Positions 56,071-64,000 of a stretch of DNA of 64,000 bases are shown here, piece after piece. Position 1 is the stretch's first letter; each line of letters starts with the position of its first letter. The notes beneath the pieces are model-generated. The model saw only the letters and a list, made by a program, of their open reading frames with translations. It made no database searches and had not been told where the DNA came from. Position numbers and translations under genes: made by a program. The stretch spans positions 28,340-92,339 of the forward strand of contig NZ_JAGHQW010000025.1 of assembly GCF_017744115.1 (NCBI RefSeq). The letters are read 5' to 3'. The stretch is from Salinisphaera sp. G21_0. Lineage in GTDB: Bacteria; Pseudomonadota; Gammaproteobacteria; Pseudomonadales; Endozoicomonadaceae.

Positions 56071-57645
56071 TTACATGGCCGGGTAAGTGTAAGAAGCCTG
56101 AATGCCCAGTGGCAGACCAAGCGCCCAGTAAACCAGCAGGAAGATAGTCCAGCCGATCAGCATGGCGATGGAGTATGGCATCATCATGGAAGCCAGGGAG
56201 CCGATACCGGAGTTCTTCACATAACGCTGGCAGTAAACCACCACCAGTGGGAAGTAAACCATCAGCGGAGAAATGATGTTGGAAACCGAGTCACCAACAC
56301 GATAAGCCGCCTGAGACAGTTCTGGCGAGATGCCCACCGCCATCAGCATGGGTACCAGGATTGGACCAATCAGTGCCCATTTGGCAGAAGAAGAGCCGAT
56401 CACCAGGTTAACGGTGGCGGTCAGCAGGATCATACCAATAACTGTAATTTCACCGGGCAGGTTCATGGCCTGCAGAACTTCCGCACCACTCAGGGCCAAT
56501 ACGGTACCCAGGTTAGACTGGGAGAACGCGTACAGGAACTGCGCACAGAAGAAAGACATAACCAGGTAAGAGCCCATGGTGGACATGGTGCTGTTCATGG
56601 CAACAACGGTGTCTTTAGAGGTCTTGAAGGTACCAGAAACCTTTCCGTAGACAATACCCGGAATGATAAACAGGATAAAAATCAGCGGTACGATAGACTG
56701 CATCAACGGTGCCGAGAATGCGGTGATTTCACCGGTCGGCGAGCGCAGTGGCGAAGTCTCAGGAATCACGGCAGCAACCAGCACTGCGATACCCGCCAGC
56801 ATAGCCAGGCCAGCGGCATTAAAGGCTTTGCTTTCTTCTGGCGTAAAGGAGCTCAGGTCAGGTGCTTTCTCCGCATCTTCATCCAGAGTGGTGGTTCCTC
56901 GCAGACGTGGCTCAACAATTTTGTCAGTGACATACCAGCCAATAGCGATGATGACAATACTGGACGCACCGGTGAAGAACAGATTGGCCAGTGGGTTCAT
57001 CTGGAAAGCCGGGTCCAGAATCTGTGCAGCCGACTGAGTAAAGCCCTGCAGCAGTGGATCGATACCGGATGGGATAAAGTTGGCAGAGAAACCACCGGAT
57101 ACACCGGCAAATGCCGCAGCGATACCTGCTAAAGGATGACGGCCCGCCGCATGGAAGATAATACCACCCAGAGGAATAACCAGAACGTAACCGGCATCAG
57201 CTGCAGTATGGCTGACAATGGCAACCAGGATCAGCATTGGGGTTAACAGTTTGACCGGGGTGACACCCAGCATTTTCTTGAGACCGGTATTGATGAAACC
57301 GGATTTCTCCGCCACGCCGATACCCAGCATGGCAACCAGTACGATACCCATTGGGGCAAAGCCAGCAAAATTCTTAACCATACTGGCAAGAAAGGCCGCA
57401 AGAGCAGAGCCGGTCAGCAGGTTTTTAACCGCGACAGTTTCACCGGTGGCCGGATGCACCATATCCAGGCTCAACTGGGACATCAAGGCAGACAAAACCC
57501 AGACAATGACCATGCCATAAAGGAATAGCAGTGTCGGGTCCGGCAGTTTGTTACCTGCCTTTTCAACGGCGTTCAGGAAGCGATTCATCAACTTGGAATC
57601 GCCCGGTTTCACCTCCGGCATTGGAGAAGCTTCAGCTACACTCAT
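56071..57645 (-). CDS. AbgT-family transporter
   Basis: A 524-residue inner-membrane protein of the AbgT family (p-aminobenzoyl-glutamate uptake or sulfonamide/antimetabolite export, as in AbgT and MtrF). Signature parts are AVEKAGNKLPDPTLLFLYGMVIVW, SHTAADAGYVLVIPLGGIIFHAAGRHPLAGIAAAFAGVSGGFSAN (hairpin with the substrate site), GSSSAKWALIGPILVPM and RVGDSVSNIISPLMVYFPLVV. No abgA/abgB hydrolase genes are nearby, so direction and substrate are open. Confidence 0.92.
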   Translation of the reverse strand: MSVAEASPMPEVKPGDSKLMNRFLNAVEKAGNKLPDPTLLFLYGMVIVWVLSALMSQLSLDMVHPATGETVAVKNLLTGSALAAFLASMVKNFAGFAPMGIVLVAMLGIGVAEKSGFINTGLKKMLGVTPVKLLTPMLILVAIVSHTAADAGYVLVIPLGGIIFHAAGRHPLAGIAAAFAGVSGGFSANFIPSGIDPLLQGFTQSAAQILDPAFQMNPLANLFFTGASSIVIIAIGWYVTDKIVEPRLRGTTTLDEDAEKAPDLSSFTPEESKAFNAAGLAMLAGIAVLVAAVIPETSPLRSPTGEITAFSAPLMQSIVPLIFILFIIPGIVYGKVSGTFKTSKDTVVAMNSTMSTMGSYLVMSFFCAQFLYAFSQSNLGTVLALSGAEVLQAMNLPGEITVIGMILLTATVNLVIGSSSAKWALIGPILVPMLMAVGISPELSQAAYRVGDSVSNIISPLMVYFPLVVVYCQRYVKNSGIGSLASMMMPYSIAMLIGWTIFLLVYWALGLPLGIQASYTYPAM

Positions 57646-57822
57646 GGATGACTCTTTCTCGTACTACTATTTATCGAAATGGTGATTATGTAAAGACTTT
57701 AAAAAATCAAAGATGAGATACGTAATGATTCAGATCAATTAAATATAATAAAGGGAAGTGCAGTGATAATATTTAGAGATATTTTCTGAAAAGGGTGGTT
57801 AAATTCGAGAGATATCACTGGG

Positions 57823-58632
57823 CTATCTCATACTGTTCTTTCGTTTTTCGAGGCTGAACCCCATCCATTTGTAAAGACTGTCGTTTAATACTTTGTCTGC
57901 ATAACCTGATTCCTGTCGATTGATCAATGTCTCTGAAATTTTGTTGACGGGTAGAGTGCATCCAAGCGCTTTGGATACCGCAATGTAAAGATCAAAGGGG
58001 GAAAGCTCAACGGGCATTTTTTCCAGCTTGCCTTCCAGGTCAAGCAGGGAGACAAAAAGATCACCCTGAATCTGCGGGTAGATGGCGTAATCAACACGAC
58101 CAACGTTCAGCATTTTCAGGCCCTGCTGTGCATGGAAGGTTTTCACAATATTAAGGTGATCATCTGCGTACTTCTCAAACGCTTTGCTGAACCGGACATT
58201 TCGAGGGGCAACTCCTTTAAGATCCTTCATATCTGACCAGTGCCGGATATCACGCTGATCATCTCTTCGGGTTACGACCATATAGCTTTGCGTGTAAATA
58301 GGAGGGTAGATATGGTAGACCTCATTCAGGTATTTCTGCTGATAGGTCATGGCCGGATTAATATGGATGATACCCTGGCGAAGTTTGTGGGTGACCCGAT
58401 TGGCTCCGCCAAAGTAATCATTAATGACACGGATACCTTCCTCTTCAAGAATTTCAGTCAGCAAATCGGAGGCCGCGCCATGAGTGCTCTGGTAGTCGCC
58501 CCAGCTTACCGGCGGAAGGTCAGGATAACCGGTCAACACAACTTCTTTACACATAGCGCTGTGTGCCACCTGTTGGCTGGAAAGCTGCCCGGAAAACAGT
58601 ACATAAAATACCAATACTGTAAATGTTCGCAA
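57823..58632 (-). CDS. Periplasmic solute-binding-like protein (family 3)
   Basis: A 270-residue protein with a signal peptide (RTFTVLVFYVLFSGQLSSQQVAHSA) and a type 2 periplasmic-binding fold (VVLTGYPDLPPVSWGDY ... ASDLLTEILEEEGI ... LKMLNVGRVDYAIYP). The TTG at 58632 is preceded by AAAGGA at 6 bases; an open frame back to 58686 would spoil the signal peptide. No ABC permease is next to it, so it may sense or scavenge an amino-acid-like ligand as an orphan. Ligand unknown. Confidence 0.75.
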   Translation of the reverse strand: MRTFTVLVFYVLFSGQLSSQQVAHSAMCKEVVLTGYPDLPPVSWGDYQSTHGAASDLLTEILEEEGIRVINDYFGGANRVTHKLRQGIIHINPAMTYQQKYLNEVYHIYPPIYTQSYMVVTRRDDQRDIRHWSDMKDLKGVAPRNVRFSKAFEKYADDHLNIVKTFHAQQGLKMLNVGRVDYAIYPQIQGDLFVSLLDLEGKLEKMPVELSPFDLYIAVSKALGCTLPVNKISETLINRQESGYADKVLNDSLYKWMGFSLEKRKNSMR

Positions 58633-58726
58633 ATGCTTGTCCTTTATAATGTCTTTCTTTTCAGCCCTTGATTGCCAATGGCTCAAGCAAATTTAATGAT
58701 AACAGAAATCCTGTCTGGTGTGTTGT

Positions 58727-59794
58727 ATGGGTATTGATATTCGTCATCTGAAGGATGGCTGTAAAATAGAAGACAGTAATCACTTTCGGTCAGCACGTAT
58801 CAACAGTCAGGGGTATTGGTGTTCTTTCAGGGATGGAGCATCGTTCTATCGCCGTTGCATGGATGGCTCAATAGTGTTGGGTGCAGGGGCGAGGCGACTG
58901 CCAGCTAGTGAGATGGACAGAGTGCTTGAGGCGTATCAGGGATGGATCAAAAATATTGTTGCTGATAATAAAGTCATCCGGGCAAGCCAGCAGTTAACCG
59001 ATAAAGATTATAATGATATTGCTGACCTCTATCGTGAAGTCTATCCCGAAGAAGTCACCATTCTCCCACCTGACCGTTATGGCGATATTGTTATTATGCC
59101 AGCAACAGGGTGCCCGAACAGACGGTGTACGTTCTGTGCCTTCTATAAAGATAAGCCCTACAAGGTTCTTAATGAACAGGCGTTTGCCCAACATCTTGCT
59201 GATGTAAAAAAGCTGTATGGTGCAAAGGTGCATTCATCTCCCGGTGTATTCCTTGGCTCAGCGAATGCAATGGCTCTGTCCCAGAGGCGGCTGATGTGTT
59301 GTTTGACCTTAATCAAGGAAAAGCTTGGCACTTTTAAAAGGGAGATTGGTACATTCGCTGATCCTGATTTCAGTGCGAAACGGACAACAGCGCAGTGGAA
59401 TGCGTTGCGTGAGAGCGGTTTGCGTCATTTGGTGATTGGTCTGGAAACCGGTTGGGCTGAGCTAAGAGCCAACCTGGGGAAATCAGGAGACCTTGATAAA
59501 TGTATAACCATGATTAACAGTGCCAGGCGGGCTGGGGTCAATATTGGTCTGACGCTGCTGACCGGAGCGGCACCATGGGAGTTAAGAAGAGAAAATCTGA
59601 AACAAACGTTGATTACCCTCGAAAGTCTGGAGCTTTCCGGGGGGGATCTCATATACCTGTCACCGCTCAGCAAAAATGGCTTTGTGGACGATACTGCTTT
59701 AGAAGAGCAAAGCGAAGTAGAAGCCGCGCTAATGACGATGACTGAGGCGAAAGTGGTGCCTTATCAAATGCAGCGTTTTCAATATTTCATGTGA
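58727..59794 (+). CDS. Radical SAM protein with CX4CX2C cluster motif
   Basis: A 355-residue radical SAM enzyme of unknown reaction. The cluster ligands are GCPNRRCTFCAFY (about Cys129, Cys134, Cys137), a CX4CX2C spacing instead of the common CX3CX2C but shared by a COG1032-like subgroup. The barrel follows with GVFLGSANAMAL, TFADPDF, HLVIGLETGWAELRANLGKSGDLDKCITMINSARRAGVNIGLTLLTGA. There is no B12-binding domain; residues 1-100 are a separate N-terminal domain. ATG 58727 is chosen over a GTG at 58718. The gene is single. Confidence 0.82.
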   Translation: MGIDIRHLKDGCKIEDSNHFRSARINSQGYWCSFRDGASFYRRCMDGSIVLGAGARRLPASEMDRVLEAYQGWIKNIVADNKVIRASQQLTDKDYNDIADLYREVYPEEVTILPPDRYGDIVIMPATGCPNRRCTFCAFYKDKPYKVLNEQAFAQHLADVKKLYGAKVHSSPGVFLGSANAMALSQRRLMCCLTLIKEKLGTFKREIGTFADPDFSAKRTTAQWNALRESGLRHLVIGLETGWAELRANLGKSGDLDKCITMINSARRAGVNIGLTLLTGAAPWELRRENLKQTLITLESLELSGGDLIYLSPLSKNGFVDDTALEEQSEVEAALMTMTEAKVVPYQMQRFQYFM

Positions 59795-59830
59795 ACTGAA
59801 GGCCACCGTCTTTTAATGTCTGTAGCAATG

Positions 59831-59963
59831 GTTGATTGATCGAAAGAAAAACAACCGGTTGATAAATCAAGTCGGCGCGGTAAATGCGCCTCCGCTGGCA
59901 GGGTTTCGGGCAACGTCAGTGAGTTGGAAAGCGTCTTTCTTCTTCTGAAAAATGAATACTTGA
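59831..59963 (+). repeat. Degenerate copy of the rRNA operon promoter segment (copy A)
   Basis: This 133-bp segment is about 85% identical by eye to 63771-63900, the P1 promoter region of the rRNA operon at the right end. It includes TTGATA (59859-59864), a 16-bp spacer and TAAATG (59881-59886) in place of TTGACA and TAAGAT, then the shared GCGCCTCCGCTG discriminator and GAGTTGGAAAGC. It lies 119 bp upstream of the ankyrin gene and in the same direction, so it may be its promoter or only a relic. Confidence 0.85.
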
Positions 59964-60081
59964 TTATCTCTCAAATTATACCAGACTGACTCGTTGGTTA
60001 TGTCCAGTGATCGGCCCGCGCTTTTTTTAAATGGATTTATTGGATTGAAATTTACAAAAAACGCACCCGGGAGGATGTATT

Positions 60082-61938
60082 ATGAATACCGTTACGCCAG
60101 AGGCTCTCACGGCTTTCAAGTCGGTTATTGAATTACCTGCGATGGTTTGCCACCACCTGTCAATACAGCCTGATGATGCAGGGGGATTCAATGGTCGTCA
60201 GTTGGTCGTGTGCAAAACCCCCGCAACACAATTGGTCCGCTCCACGGATTGCCAGTGCGATATGCTGTTTCGTCTCAATGCTGACATTCGGGAATTAGAT
60301 AAACTGTTACAGAACAGGTCCATCGATCTTCACGCCAAAGACGCCAGTTTTATATCCCGGGCATCTGCATATGGATCCCATGATACGGTCTTTTGGCATT
60401 CACCACTGGGCGTGCGAGACCACAAAATTCTGGACAAACTGGAATGGTACTTTAGTCAGGAGGGGGTTGATATCGATCAGCCCATCAACCAAGCCGGGGA
60501 AACCCTGTTGCACCGGTTTTGTCATGCAAGCTGTATTTATCGCAGGAACAGTCTTTATTGGTCTGGTTACCCAGAGCATCCAGATAACGTCGTTAAATGG
60601 CTTTTGAAACACGGGGCTTCGCTGAAGCCCGATCGTCTGGGTAATACGCCATTGCATAATGTCTCCAATGCTGGTGCTACCACGGAGCTTATGGTCATAT
60701 TGCTGGATGCAGTCAGGGAAAATCCGAATATACTTAATGCACAAAATGACAATGATAAAACAGCCCTGATTGAAACCATGTGTTCATATTACTCATGGAT
60801 TGGTACGCCACTTCTTCTTTTACGGGCCGGAGCCACTATTGGCGATGGTGATAACCGTTCCGAATACTGCCCCCTTAGTGCAGTTATCAAAGACCGCAAA
60901 CTCCACAGCGAAAAACTGGCACTGCTTGCTCACTATGGGTTGGATATAAGCCAATGCACCAGTGAGGCATCGAATTTTGTCAACATGATGATTCCTTACC
61001 ATTACTATAGCGATACCGAAACGCTTCTCTACTGGATAAAATCAGGGTTGGCCCTGAACGGTATTGACGACGAGGGCCAGTCATTGCTTTGGGTGTGTTT
61101 CAATACTTTTGAAAACAATAAAAAGGGTGAAGAACATAGCGGGTTGCAACGAAAGCTGACATTATGCAACAACGTCTTGAAAGCCGCCTATAAATACCAC
61201 TTCCCCGGAAATATTGGCGTTCTGAAGGGGGCAATTTCAGATACATTGATAGAAACCCGGGCAGAGGACATCGGTAAACTGCTGAAAGGTTTTCGAGAGG
61301 CTTTTTATCTGATCGATAACACGGTCGAAGTGATTGCCAGCAACCTGAATGACCAGAATAAAATGAAGCTTGAAGCGTTGCTGGCACAAGCCAGGGGTGA
61401 GCACCCCGAAAAGATGAGTCTTCGTCCGTTCATCTACCAGCCGGAAGATCATTATATGCACTATTGTTCCGACGCTTTCATGGCTCGCATGCATGCTGCT
61501 TTCAACGCTCCACCCTCAGATTTTATCAAGCTCAAGTTAGCGCCTGACCGGCATTATATTGAAAGTGCCAAGCGTAAGCGCGACAGGGAGGAAGAGACTT
61601 ATGTTGATACCAGGGAAACGGCGAACAAGTCCCTTTTTCCAAAGCCAAAAAGACCAAGGGTTACTGAAGGTGAGGGTGGACTTATTCGCACCCACCTTAG
61701 TAATCAGAATGTAGATCCTCAAGAGAATCAGTCAATCAACTATTCAGATATTCAATTATACGACTGGCTTTTCGAACACCGGCAGGCATCATTACGGCAG
61801 CTGCTGTTGTCACACAAGGAATTGCATAAAACGATCTGTAAATATCAAAGTGAGTTAGTTTGTGATTTATCGGATGAAAATAAACAGCTGCTCGGGAGAT
61901 TACTTCGCGAGACAGGTACAGTTGAAGAGTCCGGATGA
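60082..61938 (+). CDS. Ankyrin-repeat protein with nuclear-localisation-like motifs
   Basis: A 618-residue protein with divergent ankyrin repeats over about residues 135-345: NQAGETLLHRFCHAS, VVKWLLKHGASLKPDRLGNTPLHNVSNAGA, LNAQNDNDKTALIETMCSY, LLLLRAGATIGDG and LLYWIKSGLALNGIDDEGQSLLWVC. No signal peptide or membrane helix is present. Residues 497-500 (KRKR) and 520-527 (PKPKRPRV) are two basic clusters 20 residues apart that resemble a bipartite or SV40-like nuclear localisation signal. Residues 430-620 contain no domain I know. GGGAGG stands 8 bases before the ATG. Likely a host-directed effector; no secretion signal is evident and this is inference. Confidence 0.8.
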   Translation: MNTVTPEALTAFKSVIELPAMVCHHLSIQPDDAGGFNGRQLVVCKTPATQLVRSTDCQCDMLFRLNADIRELDKLLQNRSIDLHAKDASFISRASAYGSHDTVFWHSPLGVRDHKILDKLEWYFSQEGVDIDQPINQAGETLLHRFCHASCIYRRNSLYWSGYPEHPDNVVKWLLKHGASLKPDRLGNTPLHNVSNAGATTELMVILLDAVRENPNILNAQNDNDKTALIETMCSYYSWIGTPLLLLRAGATIGDGDNRSEYCPLSAVIKDRKLHSEKLALLAHYGLDISQCTSEASNFVNMMIPYHYYSDTETLLYWIKSGLALNGIDDEGQSLLWVCFNTFENNKKGEEHSGLQRKLTLCNNVLKAAYKYHFPGNIGVLKGAISDTLIETRAEDIGKLLKGFREAFYLIDNTVEVIASNLNDQNKMKLEALLAQARGEHPEKMSLRPFIYQPEDHYMHYCSDAFMARMHAAFNAPPSDFIKLKLAPDRHYIESAKRKRDREEETYVDTRETANKSLFPKPKRPRVTEGEGGLIRTHLSNQNVDPQENQSINYSDIQLYDWLFEHRQASLRQLLLSHKELHKTICKYQSELVCDLSDENKQLLGRLLRETGTVEESG

Positions 61939-61999
61939 TAAATGCATACTTTTATTAAATGAGATTGTGTTTCTGAACTTATTAAATTAGCTTTGCGAG

Positions 62000-62029
62000 G
62001 CTCCCATTTACAACAATGGGAGCTTTTCT
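62000..62029 (+). terminator. Terminator of the ankyrin gene
   Basis: GCTCCCATT (62000-62008) and AATGGGAGC (62015-62023) form a perfect 9-bp stem with a TACAAC loop, followed by TTTTCT. It lies between the convergent ankyrin and TRAF-like genes. Confidence 0.88.
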
Positions 62030-62080
62030 ATGGCCAATAATAAATATTTAAGTAACCCTGTCGCAGCCGCTTGCAAGGTA

Positions 62081-63409
62081 TCAGGGCTCACTGGAATCTA
62101 TCCGGATCTTTATGAACATAGTGTCATTCCTTACGTATTTATCCAGATTCGATGTAGATATTGTCAGTAGAGTAGGGCAGCCAGAAGCGATGTTGCAATT
62201 CTTTCTAGGTCTTTGAAAAGATGACGAATTCGGGTCGGGGCGGAAAGCGTCATGCACGTCTTCGTCGCGAGTCGGACCAAGAATGGTAAAATGGACTTTG
62301 TGTCGGAATGGCCAACGCAGGGTCTCATCGTAGTCACCTTTCATCACCACCAAAAATAAGCTGATATGTGTTCCTTTTCCCATGCCGTCACCATTCGGGT
62401 AGAGCCTTGCACATAATTTATATCCATAAATGTTTGTAAAGAATACAGGGGAAAATATGTCATTCTTTTTACCATTTATAGCATCCTTTCGTTTGGCATT
62501 GAATTGATCAATTTTCCAAAGCAGGATGCCGTCTGTGGGTAACGGATTTCCTTGTATGGATTGGGCTTTGAGAAGTTGATCTATCAAATGAAATGCATCG
62601 GCCAGTTGGTTTTCAAGGTCAGTGATACGTTGCTGGAGTCCTGATGTCAGCGAGGCACGGGGGGGCAGTCCTGGATGTTGAGGAGAGAGGTTAAAATTCC
62701 GGGTAAGTGTTTGCAGTTGTTGGTTCAGTGAATCAATTTTTTTATCCAGTGATTCTATTTTTACATCAATGAGGGATTCTGACTCTTTGAGCAGTAATGG
62801 CTCCATCTGTCCTACTCGTTCTATCAGCTTTTCTAAGCGTTTATCAAGCGCTGAGTGGCTTTCAGTAGCCTCCGAACACGCGTGTTGAAGCATGGTTACC
62901 TTGTTTTTCAAAGAAAAATTTCCACATACGCCAATGTGCTTCAGGAGATCGCTATAAGGCCCGTGCCATTCACAAAGAGTATTTTCATTTTCATTGGTGG
63001 TGTTTGAAGGGCATCGATATAAATATGTGGAATTGATTTCACGGGTTTGAAATTGGTCCCGATAGGTCACGGAGTTATCGATAGGGCAACGGTATACAGG
63101 TGCATTATCCGGGGTGCCTGGTTGTTTAGAATATGGGTCTGGTTGCTCGTGCTTCAGGCAATGACGACACAGCAAGTGAACTTCTTTAGAGGTGCAATAG
63201 TATAGTTCTCCAGGTAGGTGATTCTTTTTAATGCAACATTCTACTTTCGTGAATATTTCAGGCATTTCGGCCGTAATCTTAACGCCACGGTAGTAAAAAG
63301 AGGATATGGTTTTTGGTGGGAGTGTATTCTGACTAGTTGCTATTGATGTTTCAGTAGAGGTTGCCCTGCTGGAGGAGGGCGTGGTAGATGAGTACTGACC
63401 TGAGTGCAT
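62081..63409 (-). CDS. TRAF-like protein: RING-like, TRAF zinc finger, coiled coil, MATH domain
   Basis: A 442-residue protein with the full domain order of eukaryotic TNF-receptor-associated factors. Residues 55-112 are a RING-like zinc region: C58/C59, C72, then H78-x2-C81-x2-C84 and CPIDN at 108-112 (TRAF6 has CPVDN here). Residues 130-165 form a TRAF-type zinc finger (YRCPS..., CEWHGPYSDLLKHIGVC). Residues about 185-285 are heptad-rich coiled coil (LDKRLEKLIERVGQMEPLL, LDKKIDSLNQQLQTL, LQQRITDLENQLADAF). Residues 293-440 are a MATH domain (ILLWKIDQFNAKRKDA, SPVFFTNIYGYKLCARLYPNGDG, HISLFLVVMKGDYDETLRWPF, VHFTILG). AAGGGG lies before the ATG. In animals such proteins are ubiquitin ligases and scaffolds in immune signalling. 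A host-modulating role is inferred. Confidence 0.9.
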   Translation of the reverse strand: MHSGQYSSTTPSSSRATSTETSIATSQNTLPPKTISSFYYRGVKITAEMPEIFTKVECCIKKNHLPGELYYCTSKEVHLLCRHCLKHEQPDPYSKQPGTPDNAPVYRCPIDNSVTYRDQFQTREINSTYLYRCPSNTTNENENTLCEWHGPYSDLLKHIGVCGNFSLKNKVTMLQHACSEATESHSALDKRLEKLIERVGQMEPLLLKESESLIDVKIESLDKKIDSLNQQLQTLTRNFNLSPQHPGLPPRASLTSGLQQRITDLENQLADAFHLIDQLLKAQSIQGNPLPTDGILLWKIDQFNAKRKDAINGKKNDIFSPVFFTNIYGYKLCARLYPNGDGMGKGTHISLFLVVMKGDYDETLRWPFRHKVHFTILGPTRDEDVHDAFRPDPNSSSFQRPRKNCNIASGCPTLLTISTSNLDKYVRNDTMFIKIRIDSSEP

Positions 63410-63770
63410 TTGTTTTCCCCTTAATTACTGGTTTTAGTAACTCATAGATAATGAATATGAATAGAAGTTCCAACCAATAAGGCTTTGTAAGGCAAAGCCC
63501 GTACCAGGTGTAAAGCAGCTCAGCACTGTTGATAGTGGTATTTCATTGTGCACTTAAGTGAGCACTCGTTTTAACGGCTCATAATGGTATCCATAATCTA
63601 TAAATCAGTTTTGTAGGTGATTGTACGTAAAGTGATCATCAATTATTGATTAACATCAAAATTTCTCTATTATTCGCACCACTTCTACGGACTGACCCCA
63701 AGGTCACCCACGGATCAGCAGAATGAATCATCATCGCTGACCGGGAAGTGCGGTTTGAAGATGGGGTGTT
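63410..63770. other. Gap between TRAF-like gene and rRNA leader
   Basis: No gene is visible. It holds a 7-bp hairpin GGCTTTG/CAAAGCC (63481-63499) and AT-rich DNA that should contain the TRAF-gene promoter on the minus strand. Confidence 0.5.
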
Positions 63771-63900
63771 TGGATTGATTGAAAAACAGCCGGTTGACAA
63801 ATCAAACTGGCGCGGTAAGATGCGCCTCCGCTGACAGGGCTTGAGAGCAACGTTAGTGAGTTGGAAAGCTTCCTTCTTCTTCTGAAAAACGAATGCTTGA
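63771..63900 (+). repeat. rRNA operon promoter segment (copy B, intact)
   Basis: The 130-bp partner of 59831-63. It carries the intact P1 promoter and continues directly into P2 and the rRNA leader, so it is the likely original and copy A the duplicate. Confidence 0.85.
63794..63821 (+). promoter_or_regulatory. rRNA operon promoter P1
   Basis: TTGACA (63794-63799), a 16-bp spacer, TAAGAT (63816-63821), and a GC-rich discriminator GCGCCTCCGC typical of stringently controlled rRNA promoters. Confidence 0.8.
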
Positions 63901-63924
63901 CAACGAAAGTCGCCACGGTAAGAT
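63897..63924 (+). promoter_or_regulatory. rRNA operon promoter P2
   Basis: TTGACA (63897-63902), a 16-bp spacer, TAAGAT (63919-63924), followed by AGGCGGCC. Same design as P1, 103 bp further on. Confidence 0.8.
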
Positions 63925-63962
63925 AGGCGGCCTTGCTGATCGGCACTGACTGCTGAATCAGC

Positions 63963-63998
63963 GATTAAATCACCATGATTTAATCAGTTCTTTAACAA
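63963..63998 (+). promoter_or_regulatory. rRNA leader hairpin and boxA antitermination site
   Basis: GATTAAATCA (63963-63972) and TGATTTAATC (63976-63985) make a perfect 10-bp stem. GTTCTTTAACAA (63987-63998) follows and matches the boxA consensus TGCTCTTTAACA closely. Together with P1 and P2 this shows that a 16S rRNA gene begins just beyond the window. Confidence 0.8.
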
Positions 63999-64000
63999 GA

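Overview
The window reads as chromosome of a gammaproteobacterium, most likely a marine host-associated member of the Oceanospirillales such as Endozoicomonas. This is inferred from the mix of ordinary gammaproteobacterial core genes (pdxB, yacL, gltA-sdh-suc, a type II secretion operon, yqhD/yqhC) with eukaryote-like proteins (ankyrin, TRAF/MATH, Ser/Thr kinase, a possible papain-fold protease). No 16S sequence lies inside the window to confirm it.

Layout. 1-5.7 kb: the tail of an ankyrin-like gene, a large GLUG-type repeat surface protein, an Rnl5/DRB0094-type RNA ligase and a DUF3080 lipoprotein. 5.8-8.2 kb: pdxB, yacL and an unknown gene. 8.5-15.5 kb: an assimilatory nitrate/nitrite reductase operon (nirB-nirD-nasC-like-nasA, all junctions overlapping) behind a good sigma-54 promoter. 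15.7-22.1 kb: an accessory stretch with a Pro/Gly-rich protein, an APH/RIO-like kinase, a CDF transporter, and two VanX-type dipeptidase paralogues enclosing a cysteine-protease-like gene and a Ser/Thr kinase. 22.2-35.6 kb: the TCA block gltA / sdhCDAB-sucAB-lpd-sucCD. 35.6-38.9 kb: yqhD, yqhC-like activator, UbiA/MenA-like prenyltransferase. 38.9-50.1 kb: type II secretion, gspCD divergent from gspEFGHIJKLM. 50.2-50.4 kb: tRNA-Val and tRNA-Asp. 50.6-52.8 kb: two unknown overlapping genes, one built of 13-residue repeats. 52.9-55.6 kb: arsR-gapdh-arsJ arsenate detoxification. 55.7-59.8 kb: small membrane protein, AbgT transporter, solute-binding protein, radical SAM protein. 59.8-63.8 kb: an ankyrin protein with nuclear-localisation-like motifs and a complete TRAF-like protein (RING-like, TRAF zinc finger, coiled coil, MATH), enclosed by two copies of an rRNA-operon promoter segment. 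The window ends in the leader of an rRNA operon (tandem promoters, boxA).

How it fits together. The core part supplies aerobic TCA metabolism, nitrate assimilation and an export machine. The accessory part looks like a set of host-interaction candidates. The two most unusual regions are (i) the ankyrin/TRAF pair bracketed by duplicated rrn leader DNA and (ii) gspJ, whose prepilin leader is interrupted by a four-copy 7-bp tandem repeat; loss of one copy would join a nearby ATG to a normal short leader, so the repeat could switch or tune type II secretion. Both readings are inferences from sequence alone.
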